NCBI RefSeq assembly: GCF_001598375.1
Contig: NZ_BCYV01000011.1
Span: forward strand, 186,001 to 250,000
Origin: Novosphingobium capsulatum NBRC 12533
GTDB lineage: Bacteria; Pseudomonadota; Alphaproteobacteria; Sphingomonadales; Sphingomonadaceae
Length of the DNA stretch: 64,000 nucleotides
Direction of reading: 5' to 3'
Part shown: positions 54,179-62,365 of the stretch, piece by piece
How the letters are laid out: each line of letters begins with the position of its first letter
Numbering within the stretch: position 1 is the stretch's first letter
Translations under genes and position numbers: made by a program
Notes under the pieces: generated by a model
The model's input: the letters and a program-made list of their open reading frames with translations, nothing else
What the model was told of the DNA's origin: nothing
Database searches by the model: none

Positions 54179-55795
54179 TTTCAGTCCCATAGTGGGCACG
54201 CCGATTACCGCCGATTTCCCGCTAGAGACCGAAGCAAGCGTCCGCAGCAGCGCTCCCTTCGATCCCATGATGCGGACATGGCTCTCCCCGACTTCGACAC
54301 GCTGGGCGAAGGCGCGCAGGTGATCCCGCCGATAGCCGCCTCCTTCCAACCGGAGGCGTTTGCGGGCGGCACTGGCGAAGGTGCGCAGAGTTGCCGGGGT
54401 GACGGCCATGCTGCCGGAGTTTTCAAGCTGGGCCTGCGCACGCTCCGAATCAGCCTGTGCCTGATCGCGTAGCGTCCGAAGGGCAATGACGCGATCTTTC
54501 AGCGCCGGATCGTTCAGATCGACGACGCCGGCTTCGATCGCCTCGTAGAGACGCTTCAACCGAAGCTCGGTCTCGGCCGCCCGCTTGTTCAGTTCGGCAA
54601 TGTGCTCGCGGCGACGCTCGGCCTTTTCCTCGCGACGGTCGAGGATCGAGGCCAGGATTTCCTCAAGCCGTTCGGGCTGGAGCAGCCGGTTCTCGATATG
54701 ATCGCAAACAATGGCGTCGAGTTGCGGCATCGGGATCGAGCGGCCGGAGCAGCCCGTCTCGCCCTGTCGGGCCTTGATCGAGCAGGTATAGTAGCGATAG
54801 CGCCCACCCTTGCCGGTGCGGATGGTCATGGCTCCGCCGCACTTCTCGCAATGGCAGATGCCAGTCAGCAAGGTCGGCCCGCTGACGACGCGCGGCGGTG
54901 TCACCTTCGGATTGCGGACCCGCAAATGCTCCTGCACTGCGTCGAACGTCTCCTGATCTATCAGGCGCGGCACGGGTACTACGACCACTTCGCTGACCGG
55001 CTTCAACTCCTTGGACTTGGAGCGCTTGTTGAACTCGTGCTCGCCGATATAGGTGCGCCGGGTCAGGATGCGGTGAAGCTGGCCGATGCCCCAACGTCCG
55101 CCGTCGCGGGTGAAGATGCGGTTGCGGTTGAGATAGTTGACGATGGCCTTGACGCCCATCGGGCCTGAGCCACCTTCGCCGTGGAGCGCCAGCCGATAGA
55201 TCAGTCGCACGGTGTCGGCGTGCAAAGGGTCGATCTCCAGCTTCTTCTTGGTCTTGGAGCCGCGCTGTTCGGCTGCGATGATGCGATAACCGATCGGCGG
55301 CAGCGCGCCATTCCAGAAGCCCTGCCGGGCATTCTCCTTCAGCGCGCGCATGACGTGCTTGGCGTTTTCCTTCGACTGATATTCGTCGAAGAGCGCCATG
55401 ATCCGCCGCATCATGTCGTGGATCGGATCGTCACCCAGTTCCTGCGTGATGGAGACGAGCCGAACGCCGTTCTTGGCGAGCTTCCGATAGTAATATTCCA
55501 TATCGAAGGCGTCGCGGAAGAAGCGCGAGAAGCTGTGAACCAGCACAACATCGAACGGCGCAGGCTTGGACGTGCCCGCCTCGATCATGCGCTGGAACTC
55601 GGGCCTGCGATCGTTGGTGGCGGAGTTGCCCGGTTCGACGAAGGTTTCGACAAGCTGAAAGCCGCGCGCCTCGCAATAGGCTTCGCCCTGCTTGCGCTGG
55701 TCAGGGATCGACACGTCATGCTCGGCCTGCCGTGCGGTGGAAACGCGCAGGTAAAGGGCGGCACGGGTGGCGACCAGCGGAGCTTCTTTATTCAT
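54176..55795 (-). CDS. Large serine recombinase (element integrase)
   Basis: This is a site-specific recombinase with its catalytic serine in AALYLRVST (Ser19). Then come a resolvase-type domain to about residue 150 and a recombinase domain with a LPPIGYRI region. A zinc ribbon (CHCEKCGG, then YYTCS) and a coiled coil (REEKAERRREHIAELNKR) follow. About 540 residues reach the tRNA end. There is no stop codon there: the frame runs on through the tRNA antisense (reading SGRDSNPRYAF) into the isomerase gene and stops only at 53072. I place the element boundary at the tRNA CCA. The ATG at 55795 overlaps the preceding gene. Confidence 0.88.
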
Positions 55796-56189
55796 GGGCG
55801 GTCTCCTTCGGACGTGAGGCTTTACGCCGTGGATTGGCAAGGGCCAGTTCCAGCACGACGCGATCATGGACAAGTTTGGGAGCGAGCTTCTTGCCGCTCC
55901 GCTCCATGCGGATGATGCCGTAACCGACCATCGCTTTCAGCGTGCGTGAGAGATTGGATTTGGCGCGGCCGGTCAACTCGGCCAGCGCATCGAGCGAATC
56001 CGGTTCCCGCTCGGCGATCAGGCGCAGCATTTCACGGTTCGGCGCGGACAGAACCTTGGAAAAGGATTCCGTCGAGATGAACCACACCTTGGGATCGTCG
56101 GGCGACGGCCGCTCCTCGCCCCGCGCAATGCGCAGTGTTCGGGCCTTCATCTCCTCGGTATCGGCAATGCCGATTTTCAGTGTGGTCAT
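55788..56189 (-). CDS. HTH DNA-binding protein (HVO_A0114-like)
   Basis: This 133-residue protein resembles a family of winged-helix DNA-binding proteins (MTTLKIGIADTEEMKART at the start, then PKVWFISTESFSKVLS). The HTH is LDALAELTGRAKSNLSRTLK, followed by GYGIIRMERSGKKLAP as the wing. Its stop overlaps the recombinase start by 8 bases, so the two form a unit and the protein probably regulates integration and excision. The ATG at 56189 matches the family's N-terminus. Confidence 0.8.
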   Translation of the reverse strand: MTTLKIGIADTEEMKARTLRIARGEERPSPDDPKVWFISTESFSKVLSAPNREMLRLIAEREPDSLDALAELTGRAKSNLSRTLKAMVGYGIIRMERSGKKLAPKLVHDRVVLELALANPRRKASRPKETAHE

Positions 56190-56258
56190 GGCGCGCAGGC
56201 TCCGTAGAGGCGCTTGCCGACCCATATGGCATGTCAGGCGGCGAAGCGGATATTCGCC

Positions 56259-56291
56259 ATTATAGTTATCATAGTAACATATCTATTTCAA
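56259..56291 (-). promoter_or_regulatory. AT-rich promoter candidate for the HTH-recombinase pair
   Basis: On the minus strand TTGAAA (56291-56286) and TATAAT (56264-56259) lie in a strongly AT-rich island upstream of the HTH gene. The spacing of 21 bases is long, so a different -35 may be used. An imperfect inverted repeat GTTAC-N4-ATAAC lies between. Confidence 0.4.
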
Positions 56292-56320
56292 GAAAATTCC
56301 TCTTGCCTGCTCCGGCAGGA

Positions 56321-56596
56321 TCAGCCGGGTTTGCCGAACAGTTCGTCGAGAATGTCGCCGAACCACGCCTCGAACAGGTCGATCTCAGCTTCCGTTACCG
56401 GCACGCGCTCGGGCCAGTCGTCGGAGACGGTCCAGTTCTCCGCGACCGACGTAATCGTATGGCGGGCAGTCGGATATTTCAGAGTCGGCCCGTCTCCCTC
56501 CTCGCCTTCGATATAGTCGTAAAGGTCATCGGGCAGCGTGCCTGCGACGGCACGCGCCCGATGCTTGGGCTTAGGGGTGGCGTGGCGTCGCGGCAT
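56321..56596 (-). CDS. Hypothetical protein of the element
   Basis: This 91-residue protein has a basic N-terminus (MPRRHATPKPKHRARAV) and an acidic C-terminal half (TEAEIDLFEAWFGDILDELFGKPG, core LFEAWFGDILDELFG). I recognise no family. It lies between the DUF2274 gene and the HTH gene on the same strand, a position where mobile elements of this type often carry small accessory genes. The ATG at 56596 is chosen because the residues further upstream look non-coding. Confidence 0.6.
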   Translation of the reverse strand: MPRRHATPKPKHRARAVAGTLPDDLYDYIEGEEGDGPTLKYPTARHTITSVAENWTVSDDWPERVPVTEAEIDLFEAWFGDILDELFGKPG

Positions 56597-56718
56597 GGTT
56601 TGGGCGTCCAGCAAATATATAGGTGTCGATGCTCTTGGCTGTTCACGGCAAAAGGCCGCCTCATGATCGAGCATCACCCTTGGGTCATGTGAAGTCGGTC
56701 TATCCTGATAACGCGATC

Positions 56719-56964
56719 TCACTTAGCGATCGCAGCGCCGGGCGACGGCGCACCCCGCCGCGCCTTCGCGAAGCCGCGATCCGTTGCCATGAAGCGCTCC
56801 AGCATGGGCACGATCAGACGAACAGGATCGCAAACAGCCTGCCCGGCTTCGCGGGCGAGGATGTCGGCATAGGCGGCAAGATCGCGATGCAGGCTGGCGG
56901 GCAGTTCTAGTGTGACCTTGACCGGCTTGTCGTCGACGATGGGACCGAGTTTCAGCTTCGCCAT
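56719..56964 (-). CDS. DUF2274 domain protein
   Basis: This 81-residue protein begins MAKLKLGPIVDDKPVKVTLE and continues LPASLHRDLAAYADILARE, matching DUF2274 proteins that follow trbI in Ti/Tn4371-type conjugation clusters. The KVTLELPASLHRDLAAYA segment resembles a ribbon-helix-helix DNA-binding fold, so it may be a repressor. It starts 2 bases after the trbI stop, so it shares the operon. Confidence 0.85.
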   Translation of the reverse strand: MAKLKLGPIVDDKPVKVTLELPASLHRDLAAYADILAREAGQAVCDPVRLIVPMLERFMATDRGFAKARRGAPSPGAAIAK

Positions 56965-56965
56965 G

Positions 56966-58228
56966 TCAGCCTCCGTAGGGTTCGAGGACGAGATCGCGCG
57001 TGACGATCACGCGGACCGGGAAGCCGGGTCGGATGGTGAGCGTCGGCGCGATGTTGAGTTGGCGCTGCACAATCTGCTGCCCGGTCTGGCTGATACTATT
57101 CGATGCACCGTTGCGCAGGGCGCGCACGATGTCGCTCTCGCCGCTCGACGAGCCGGATTCGGCGCCGACGCTGAGCAATGTGGAGAGCGCCGCGGCCTTG
57201 AACAGCTCGCCCCAATGGTAATCGACGCCATCCTCAAGCCCGGCATAGCCCTCGGCGTCCGCGCCGGGCTGGCGTTCCAGCACGATAGAGCGGCCGTTGG
57301 GGAAGATCAGCCGGTTCCAGACGAGCAGGATGCGCCGCTGCCCGAACCCCACGCCGCTGTCATACTGGCCGATGACGCGGGTGCCCTGAGGCACGAGCAG
57401 GATCTTGCCCGTCGGGCTGTCATAGACATTCTCCGTCACCTGCGCGGTGATCTGGCCGGGCAGATCGGAGCGGATGCCGGTGATGAGCGCGGCGGCGATC
57501 ACCGCGCCAGCCTGAAGCACACTCTTCGACGCGAGCGCTGCAACACGATCCGGCGAGACAGTGCGCTTGTCCGGCGTCTGGTTGAGGAAAGCGAGTTGCC
57601 GATCCTGCGCCGAGGGCGTCGCCGGCTGCGGCGCGAGGCCGAGGCTGGCGAGATCGGTGGGCGGTGAAACGGTCGCGGCGGGTTGTGTTGTCGTCGTCGT
57701 ATTACCCGGCCGCGTCTCCGTAGAGGCGAACAGCCGCGCGGTCCGCGCCGATTCCAGTTCCTGCGCCCGACGCTGTTCCTCCGGTGTCGGCCCTACAGGC
57801 CCCGAAGGGGTGGCGATCCCCGGCGTCGGCACGGGCTGGCCGGCATTCTGCGCGTTGAGGATCGGGCGGCCGAGATCGCCCGGTAGCGGCGGGCCGAGCT
57901 TGGGGACGCCGCTATAGTCCTTGGGTAGGCCGGCGAGGCCATCCGGTGTGGTGCGGTTGTCGGTCGAGATCAGTTCCTGACCCTGATCGCCGCCATGACG
58001 GGTCTGGAGTGCGTAGATCAGCGCACCGCCGATGCCGACGCTGGCGGCAAGGCCGAGACCAGCCAGCACCTTGCGCGACAGGCGAGTCACGCGCGGCGGC
58101 TCAGGCCGCAGCCGCATGGGCGCGACCGGCTCGCCGGTCAGCGGGCGTGCATCATCCTCCGGCGTCTCCACCGGATACGGCGTGACTGACTTGTGGCCTT
58201 CTTCCTTTTCGGGATCGTTCTGGCTCAC
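56966..58228 (-). CDS. trbI: Conjugal transfer protein TrbI (VirB10-like)
   Basis: TrbI spans both membranes and gates the conjugative type IV secretion channel. The 420-residue protein has a cytoplasmic N-terminus, one membrane helix (about 53-72, VLAGLGLAASVGIGGALIYAL core), a proline-rich periplasmic linker and the VirB10 beta-barrel domain (VIAAALITGIRSDLPGQITA, core ITGIRSDLPGQI). It overlaps trbG by 4 bases. Confidence 0.93.
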   Translation of the reverse strand: MSQNDPEKEEGHKSVTPYPVETPEDDARPLTGEPVAPMRLRPEPPRVTRLSRKVLAGLGLAASVGIGGALIYALQTRHGGDQGQELISTDNRTTPDGLAGLPKDYSGVPKLGPPLPGDLGRPILNAQNAGQPVPTPGIATPSGPVGPTPEEQRRAQELESARTARLFASTETRPGNTTTTTQPAATVSPPTDLASLGLAPQPATPSAQDRQLAFLNQTPDKRTVSPDRVAALASKSVLQAGAVIAAALITGIRSDLPGQITAQVTENVYDSPTGKILLVPQGTRVIGQYDSGVGFGQRRILLVWNRLIFPNGRSIVLERQPGADAEGYAGLEDGVDYHWGELFKAAALSTLLSVGAESGSSSGESDIVRALRNGASNSISQTGQQIVQRQLNIAPTLTIRPGFPVRVIVTRDLVLEPYGG

Positions 58229-59253
58229 GACGCCGGCCTCCCGTCAGTCCGGGAGATGCGCACCCGCTTCTGGTCCTTCCCCGCGCCGAAGCGCAGTTCG
58301 GCGGCAGCGAACAGCCGATCGACGATCATGTAATTGCCGCGCACCCGGTAGTTCACCAGTTCGGATGTGGCGCCCTCGGGGCCGACGACGAACAGCGGCG
58401 GCATCTCGCCCTGGCTGATGCCGCGCGGAAACTCGATGAACACCTGCCGGCCATCGTCGAAGGCGCGCAGCGGCCGCCATGGCGCCCGGTCGCCCGACAC
58501 GTCGTAACGGAAGTTGACGCGGGACAGGTCGATGCCATTCGCGACCGGCTGCTGGGCCTCGGCCTGGCTGTTCTGGCGGCGCAGCGCGATGAGCTGGTCC
58601 TGCGGATATTGCCAGGACACCGACGCCATATAGGTCGAAGGCGTCGAGCGCAGTTCCATGTGATAGGTGCGCCGATCGGTGTTGATGACCAGATTGGTCA
58701 TCAGCTCGGCGCGCGTGGGTTTGACGAGGATATGCACGACTTTCGCTGCACCCGTGCCGCTCTCGGTATCGCCGATGATCCAGCGCACGGTATCGCCGGC
58801 GGCGACGGGACCGGAGCCGACGAGCTGTTCGCCGGGCTGGAGCGATATGTCGGTGATCTGCCCCGGCGAGGCATAGACCTGATAGAGCGCGCCATCGACG
58901 AAGGGATAGACCTGCATCGAATTGATGAAGCCGTTACGCACCGGCTGCATCCGCGCGGCGGCATTGGCCTGGTTGACGCGCGCGGTCGGATCGGCGGCTT
59001 CCGGCTCCGGCTTGCCGTCCTTGCCGACCGGTTTCAACTGGCCGGGAAGCGGCAGCGGCTTGGGCAGTTCCACGACCTGCACGGGCTTGGGCGGATCGGC
59101 GGCGATGACGGCCGGGGCCGCATCGTCATAGGAAATCTCCGGCGGCGGTATGTGCCCCGCGCAGCCCGCGAGGGCAGAAGCGGAAAGCAGGAAAGCCGCG
59201 AGTGAGGCATTGCGGAAAGCCGGCCTCCCAGCTTTGCGGAAGGTCGGTGTCAT
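58225..59253 (-). CDS. trbG: Conjugal transfer protein TrbG (VirB9-like)
   Basis: TrbG is the outer-membrane-side component of the T4SS core complex. The 342-residue protein has a lipoprotein-type signal (LLSASALAGC, Cys31). It then has the VirB9 domain with VYPFVDGALYQVYASPGQI (core VDGALYQVYASPG) and TAHVLVKP-like residues, ending in YMIVDRLFAAAELRFG. It overlaps trbF by 4 bases. Confidence 0.92.
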   Translation of the reverse strand: MTPTFRKAGRPAFRNASLAAFLLSASALAGCAGHIPPPEISYDDAAPAVIAADPPKPVQVVELPKPLPLPGQLKPVGKDGKPEPEAADPTARVNQANAAARMQPVRNGFINSMQVYPFVDGALYQVYASPGQITDISLQPGEQLVGSGPVAAGDTVRWIIGDTESGTGAAKVVHILVKPTRAELMTNLVINTDRRTYHMELRSTPSTYMASVSWQYPQDQLIALRRQNSQAEAQQPVANGIDLSRVNFRYDVSGDRAPWRPLRAFDDGRQVFIEFPRGISQGEMPPLFVVGPEGATSELVNYRVRGNYMIVDRLFAAAELRFGAGKDQKRVRISRTDGRPAS

Positions 59254-59933
59254 TGTCCAAGCTCCTTCGACCAGTTGATGGCGTTGATGTAGATTCCCAG
59301 CGGGTTCTTCCGCAGCGCGTCGGCATCGCGGGGCGGCTGCACGGCGACGGTGAGGATGGCGGACCAGCGTTCGGTGCTGGCGAGCGATCCGTCCTGATAG
59401 CGGCGCTCGATCCAGGCGACGCGGAAGCTCGATGGCGAGGCGCGGATCACGCTCGACACCTCGATCGCGACCTGGCTCTTGCCGACCTTGGCGAACGGAT
59501 CGTTCGAGCGTGCATAGTCGTTGAGCGCCAGCGCGCCGGCCTGCGTGGTGAAGTCATAGGCGCGCAGCCAGTTCTGCCGCACGATGATGGCGTCGGCCGG
59601 AATGCCCCGGACCTGTTCGATGAAGCGCGCAAGGTAGAAGGCGATCTGCGCGTCATTGGGCTGATAGTCGGCGGTGGCGGGCGCAATCGCCTGCGCCTGT
59701 CCAAGCCGATCGACCTGCACCACCCACGGCACGATCGAACCGTTCATCGACTGCCAGAACAACCCGGCCGAGAGAGCGGCGGAAAGCGCCAGCGAGCCGA
59801 AGGCCATCAGCCGCCAGTTCTTCGCTTGCACACGGGCCGAGCCGATGCGGTCGTCCCAGACCTGCGCGGCGCGCTGATAGGGCGTCTCGGGTTCGGGGGA
59901 TTTGCCGTAATGGGTGGAGGGTCGCTTGAACAT
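59250..59933 (-). CDS. trbF: Conjugal transfer protein TrbF (VirB8-like)
   Basis: TrbF is an inner-membrane assembly factor of the conjugative channel. The 227-residue protein opens with TPYQRAAQVWDDRIGSARVQ, has one membrane helix (about 43-60) and a periplasmic VirB8 domain with VSSVIRASPSSFRVAW and ending PLGIYINAINWSKEL. It stops 2 bases after trbL begins on the same strand, consistent with one operon. Confidence 0.92.
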   Translation of the reverse strand: MFKRPSTHYGKSPEPETPYQRAAQVWDDRIGSARVQAKNWRLMAFGSLALSAALSAGLFWQSMNGSIVPWVVQVDRLGQAQAIAPATADYQPNDAQIAFYLARFIEQVRGIPADAIIVRQNWLRAYDFTTQAGALALNDYARSNDPFAKVGKSQVAIEVSSVIRASPSSFRVAWIERRYQDGSLASTERWSAILTVAVQPPRDADALRKNPLGIYINAINWSKELGQ

Positions 59934-59935
59934 GG

Positions 59936-61273
59936 TCAGTCGCTTTCGGAGAGGTTGACGGAAGAGCCGCCGCCATGGGCATCGCCGGACTTGACGGCGT
60001 GGGCGGCGGCCTGGACGCCGTGCGTCACCTGCTGGCCGCGCTTCATGCGCCTGGCCCAGGCGGGCGGACTGTCGGTGGATGATGCAGCGGCGGTCGGCGC
60101 GGCAGAGGCGGATTCGTCAGCGGATGCGGCTTCACCGGAAACGGCTCTTCCACCCGCTTCAAAGCTCTCGCGCATCGACGCGGCGGCACGCCGGAACGGG
60201 CTGGCGATGGCCGAACCGGCTTTCGATGCGCCGGTCGAGGCGACATTGCCGAGACCGGAGGCGACGCCGGATGCGCCGGACTGGCCGGCCGCGCCAAGGC
60301 TGTAGGCGGTGGACGCGCCACCCGCGAGCGTGGCCCCGCCACGGGCAGCGGCGGCAGCACCTCCGGCCAACGCAGCACCGCCCGATGCCACCGCGCCGAT
60401 CGTGGCCGCACCTGCCGCGACCATGCCACCAGCGGCGAGACCCGTGCCGATCGCCGCGCCCGCGCCGAGCTGCGGGCCGCCGGAGACGAGACCGTTGGCG
60501 ATGCCGGGGCCGAAGATGCCCAAGCCCAGCAGAGCCAGGGCCGCGAGCACGATGGTCATGGCGTCGTCGATCGAGGGCGTCGCGCCGTTGAACCCGGCGG
60601 TGAACTCGGAGAACAGGGTCGAACCGATGCCGATGATGACGGCGAGCACCAGCACCTTGATGCCCGAGGAGATGACGTTGCCGAGGACGCGCTCGGCCAT
60701 GAAGGCGGATTTGCCGAACAGGCCGAAGGGGATCAGCACGAAGCCGGCGAGCGTCGTCAGCTTGAACTCGATCAGGGTGACGAAGAGCTGGACGGCGAGA
60801 ATGAAGAAGGCGAGCAGGATCAGCGCCCAGGCGAACATCAGGCAGGCGATCTGGATGAAGTTCTCGAAGAACGAGACCCAGCCCATCAGGTCGGAAATGG
60901 AATCGAGCAGCGGCCGGGCGGCGTCGAGGCCGGTCTGCGCCACCTTGCCGGGGCGCAGGAGATCGGCCGTGGTGAACCCGGTGCCCGATGCCTTCAGGCC
61001 GAGGCCGGCGAAGCTCTCGAAGACGATGCGGGCGAGATTGTTCCAGTTGCCGATGATGTAGGCGAACACGCCGACGAACAGCGTCTTCTTGACCAGCCGC
61101 GCTATGATGTCTTCGTCGGCGCCCCACGACCAGAACAAAGCCGCCAGCGTCACGTCGATGACGATCAGCGTGGTGGCGATGAACGCCACTTCGGGGCGCA
61201 GCAGACCGAAGCCGCTATCGATATAGCGGGTGAAGACATCCAGAAAATGGTCGATGACGCCGGCGCCCTGCAT
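59936..61273 (-). CDS. trbL: Conjugal transfer protein TrbL (VirB6-like)
   Basis: TrbL is the polytopic inner-membrane component of the T4SS. The 445-residue protein has about six membrane helices between residues 25 and 270, with FGLLRPEVAFIATTLIVIDV near the start. A long Gly/Ala/Ser-rich C-terminal tail follows, of the type usual in TrbL. The ATG at 61273 (MQGAGVIDHFLDVFTRYIDS) is the family start; the longer open frame upstream lies in trbK. It overlaps no gene, being 1 base from trbK. Confidence 0.92.
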   Translation of the reverse strand: MQGAGVIDHFLDVFTRYIDSGFGLLRPEVAFIATTLIVIDVTLAALFWSWGADEDIIARLVKKTLFVGVFAYIIGNWNNLARIVFESFAGLGLKASGTGFTTADLLRPGKVAQTGLDAARPLLDSISDLMGWVSFFENFIQIACLMFAWALILLAFFILAVQLFVTLIEFKLTTLAGFVLIPFGLFGKSAFMAERVLGNVISSGIKVLVLAVIIGIGSTLFSEFTAGFNGATPSIDDAMTIVLAALALLGLGIFGPGIANGLVSGGPQLGAGAAIGTGLAAGGMVAAGAATIGAVASGGAALAGGAAAAARGGATLAGGASTAYSLGAAGQSGASGVASGLGNVASTGASKAGSAIASPFRRAAASMRESFEAGGRAVSGEAASADESASAAPTAAASSTDSPPAWARRMKRGQQVTHGVQAAAHAVKSGDAHGGGSSVNLSESD

Positions 61274-61274
61274 C

Positions 61275-61595
61275 TCAGCGGCTCCCGTTCTGGTCTGGTG
61301 TGGACGGGGTTGGTGCGGTCGGCACCGGGGACGCCGGCGCGGGCTGGCCCAGGAAGCGGCGACGGTTTTCGGCCCAGGCGTGAAGGCAGGACGGATCGCG
61401 CCCACCGGCTTCGCCCATTGCGCCACAGCGCGCGAGTTCCACGCGCAGCGGATCTCGCGCAGGTGCAGGTTGCGCCAGCGTGACCGGATCATCCGGCTGC
61501 TCAGTGGGCCGGTTCATCTCGATCGCGGTGGCGGTGATCGCCAGCGCGACGAAGATGATGGCGCCGATACGCGCGAGGGTCTTGCCGTCCATCAC
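61275..61595 (-). CDS. Putative entry-exclusion protein TrbK-alt
   Basis: This 106-residue protein has an N-terminal membrane helix (IGAIIFVALAITATAI) and the two-cysteine motif RCGAMGEAGGRDPSCLHAWA, then ENRRRFLG, characteristic of TrbK-alt. Proteins at this place in trb clusters block redundant transfer into cells that already carry the element. The C-terminus is proline-rich and disordered. It lies between trbJ and trbL. Confidence 0.88.
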   Translation of the reverse strand: MMDGKTLARIGAIIFVALAITATAIEMNRPTEQPDDPVTLAQPAPARDPLRVELARCGAMGEAGGRDPSCLHAWAENRRRFLGQPAPASPVPTAPTPSTPDQNGSR

Positions 61596-61603
61596 GCCCC
61601 CGC

Positions 61604-62365
61604 TCAGTTGTTGCCGTGGAACATCTGCGCGTTGCCGGGCTGGTAGCCCGATCCCGGCGTCAGGAAGCGGCGGCGCTGTTCCTGTCCCTGTGCGGCGGCG
61701 GCAGAGCGTTCGGCATCCGACAGCGCCTGCGCCCGGCCATTGGCGGCGACGAGCGCGGTGAGGTCGGCGAGCTGCTGGGCCTGGAGCGCGAGAAGCTGGT
61801 TGCCCGCCTGCGTCGCCTGCAACGCGCCGGTCGCCGACTGGCTCGATCCGACCAGCGCCGACATCTGCGTGCGGTTGGTGTCGATATTGCCGACGACGGT
61901 GGCCTGCACGCGCATCGCGTCCTGCAAGCCGCCGACCGTGTTCTGCCAGCGCGATTTTGCGTCAGCGACGAGCTGCGCGTCCGACGCCGACATCGAGGCA
62001 GTCGAGTATTTCTGGCTGAAGACCTGATCGATCTTCTGAACGTCATAGGCGATGTTCTGTGCCTGGCTGAGCAGTTGCTGGGTGCGCTGCACCGATTGCT
62101 GAAGCTGTTGCAGCGACGAGTAAGGCAGGCTCGCGAGGTTGCGCGCCTGATTGATGAGCGACTGCGCCTCGTTCTGGAGCGATGTGATCTGGTTGGTGAT
62201 CTGCTGGAGCGAGCGCGCGGCGGTCAGCACGTTCTGCGCATAATTGGACGGATCGAACACGACCCATTGCGCATGGGCGGGCGTCGTGACGATCGGCGAC
62301 AGGGCCAGCGGGACGGACAGGATGGACGCGGCAAGCAACGCCGCGCGTGAACGGCGCAGTTTCAT
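61604..62365 (-). CDS. trbJ: Conjugal transfer protein TrbJ (VirB5-like)
   Basis: TrbJ is a periplasmic protein of the conjugative pilus region. The 253-residue protein has a long signal peptide (ALLAASILSVPLALSPIV, cleavage after PAHA) and WVVFDPSNYAQNVLTAARSL (core FDPSNYAQNVLTA), a TrbJ signature. Coiled-coil Gln/Leu-rich helices follow. The ATG at 62365 overlaps the trbE stop (ATGA), so the pair is translationally coupled. Confidence 0.92.
   Translation of the reverse strand: MKLRRSRAALLAASILSVPLALSPIVTTPAHAQWVVFDPSNYAQNVLTAARSLQQITNQITSLQNEAQSLINQARNLASLPYSSLQQLQQSVQRTQQLLSQAQNIAYDVQKIDQVFSQKYSTASMSASDAQLVADAKSRWQNTVGGLQDAMRVQATVVGNIDTNRTQMSALVGSSQSATGALQATQAGNQLLALQAQQLADLTALVAANGRAQALSDAERSAAAAQGQEQRRRFLTPGSGYQPGNAQMFHGNN

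Noticed and set aside
53072..55873. A single 933-residue recombinase-isomerase protein
   Set aside because: The middle is the antisense translation of a tRNA, the two ends belong to unrelated families, and the isomerase has its own signal peptide start at 54013. I treat it as a junction artefact and report the open frame as a finding.
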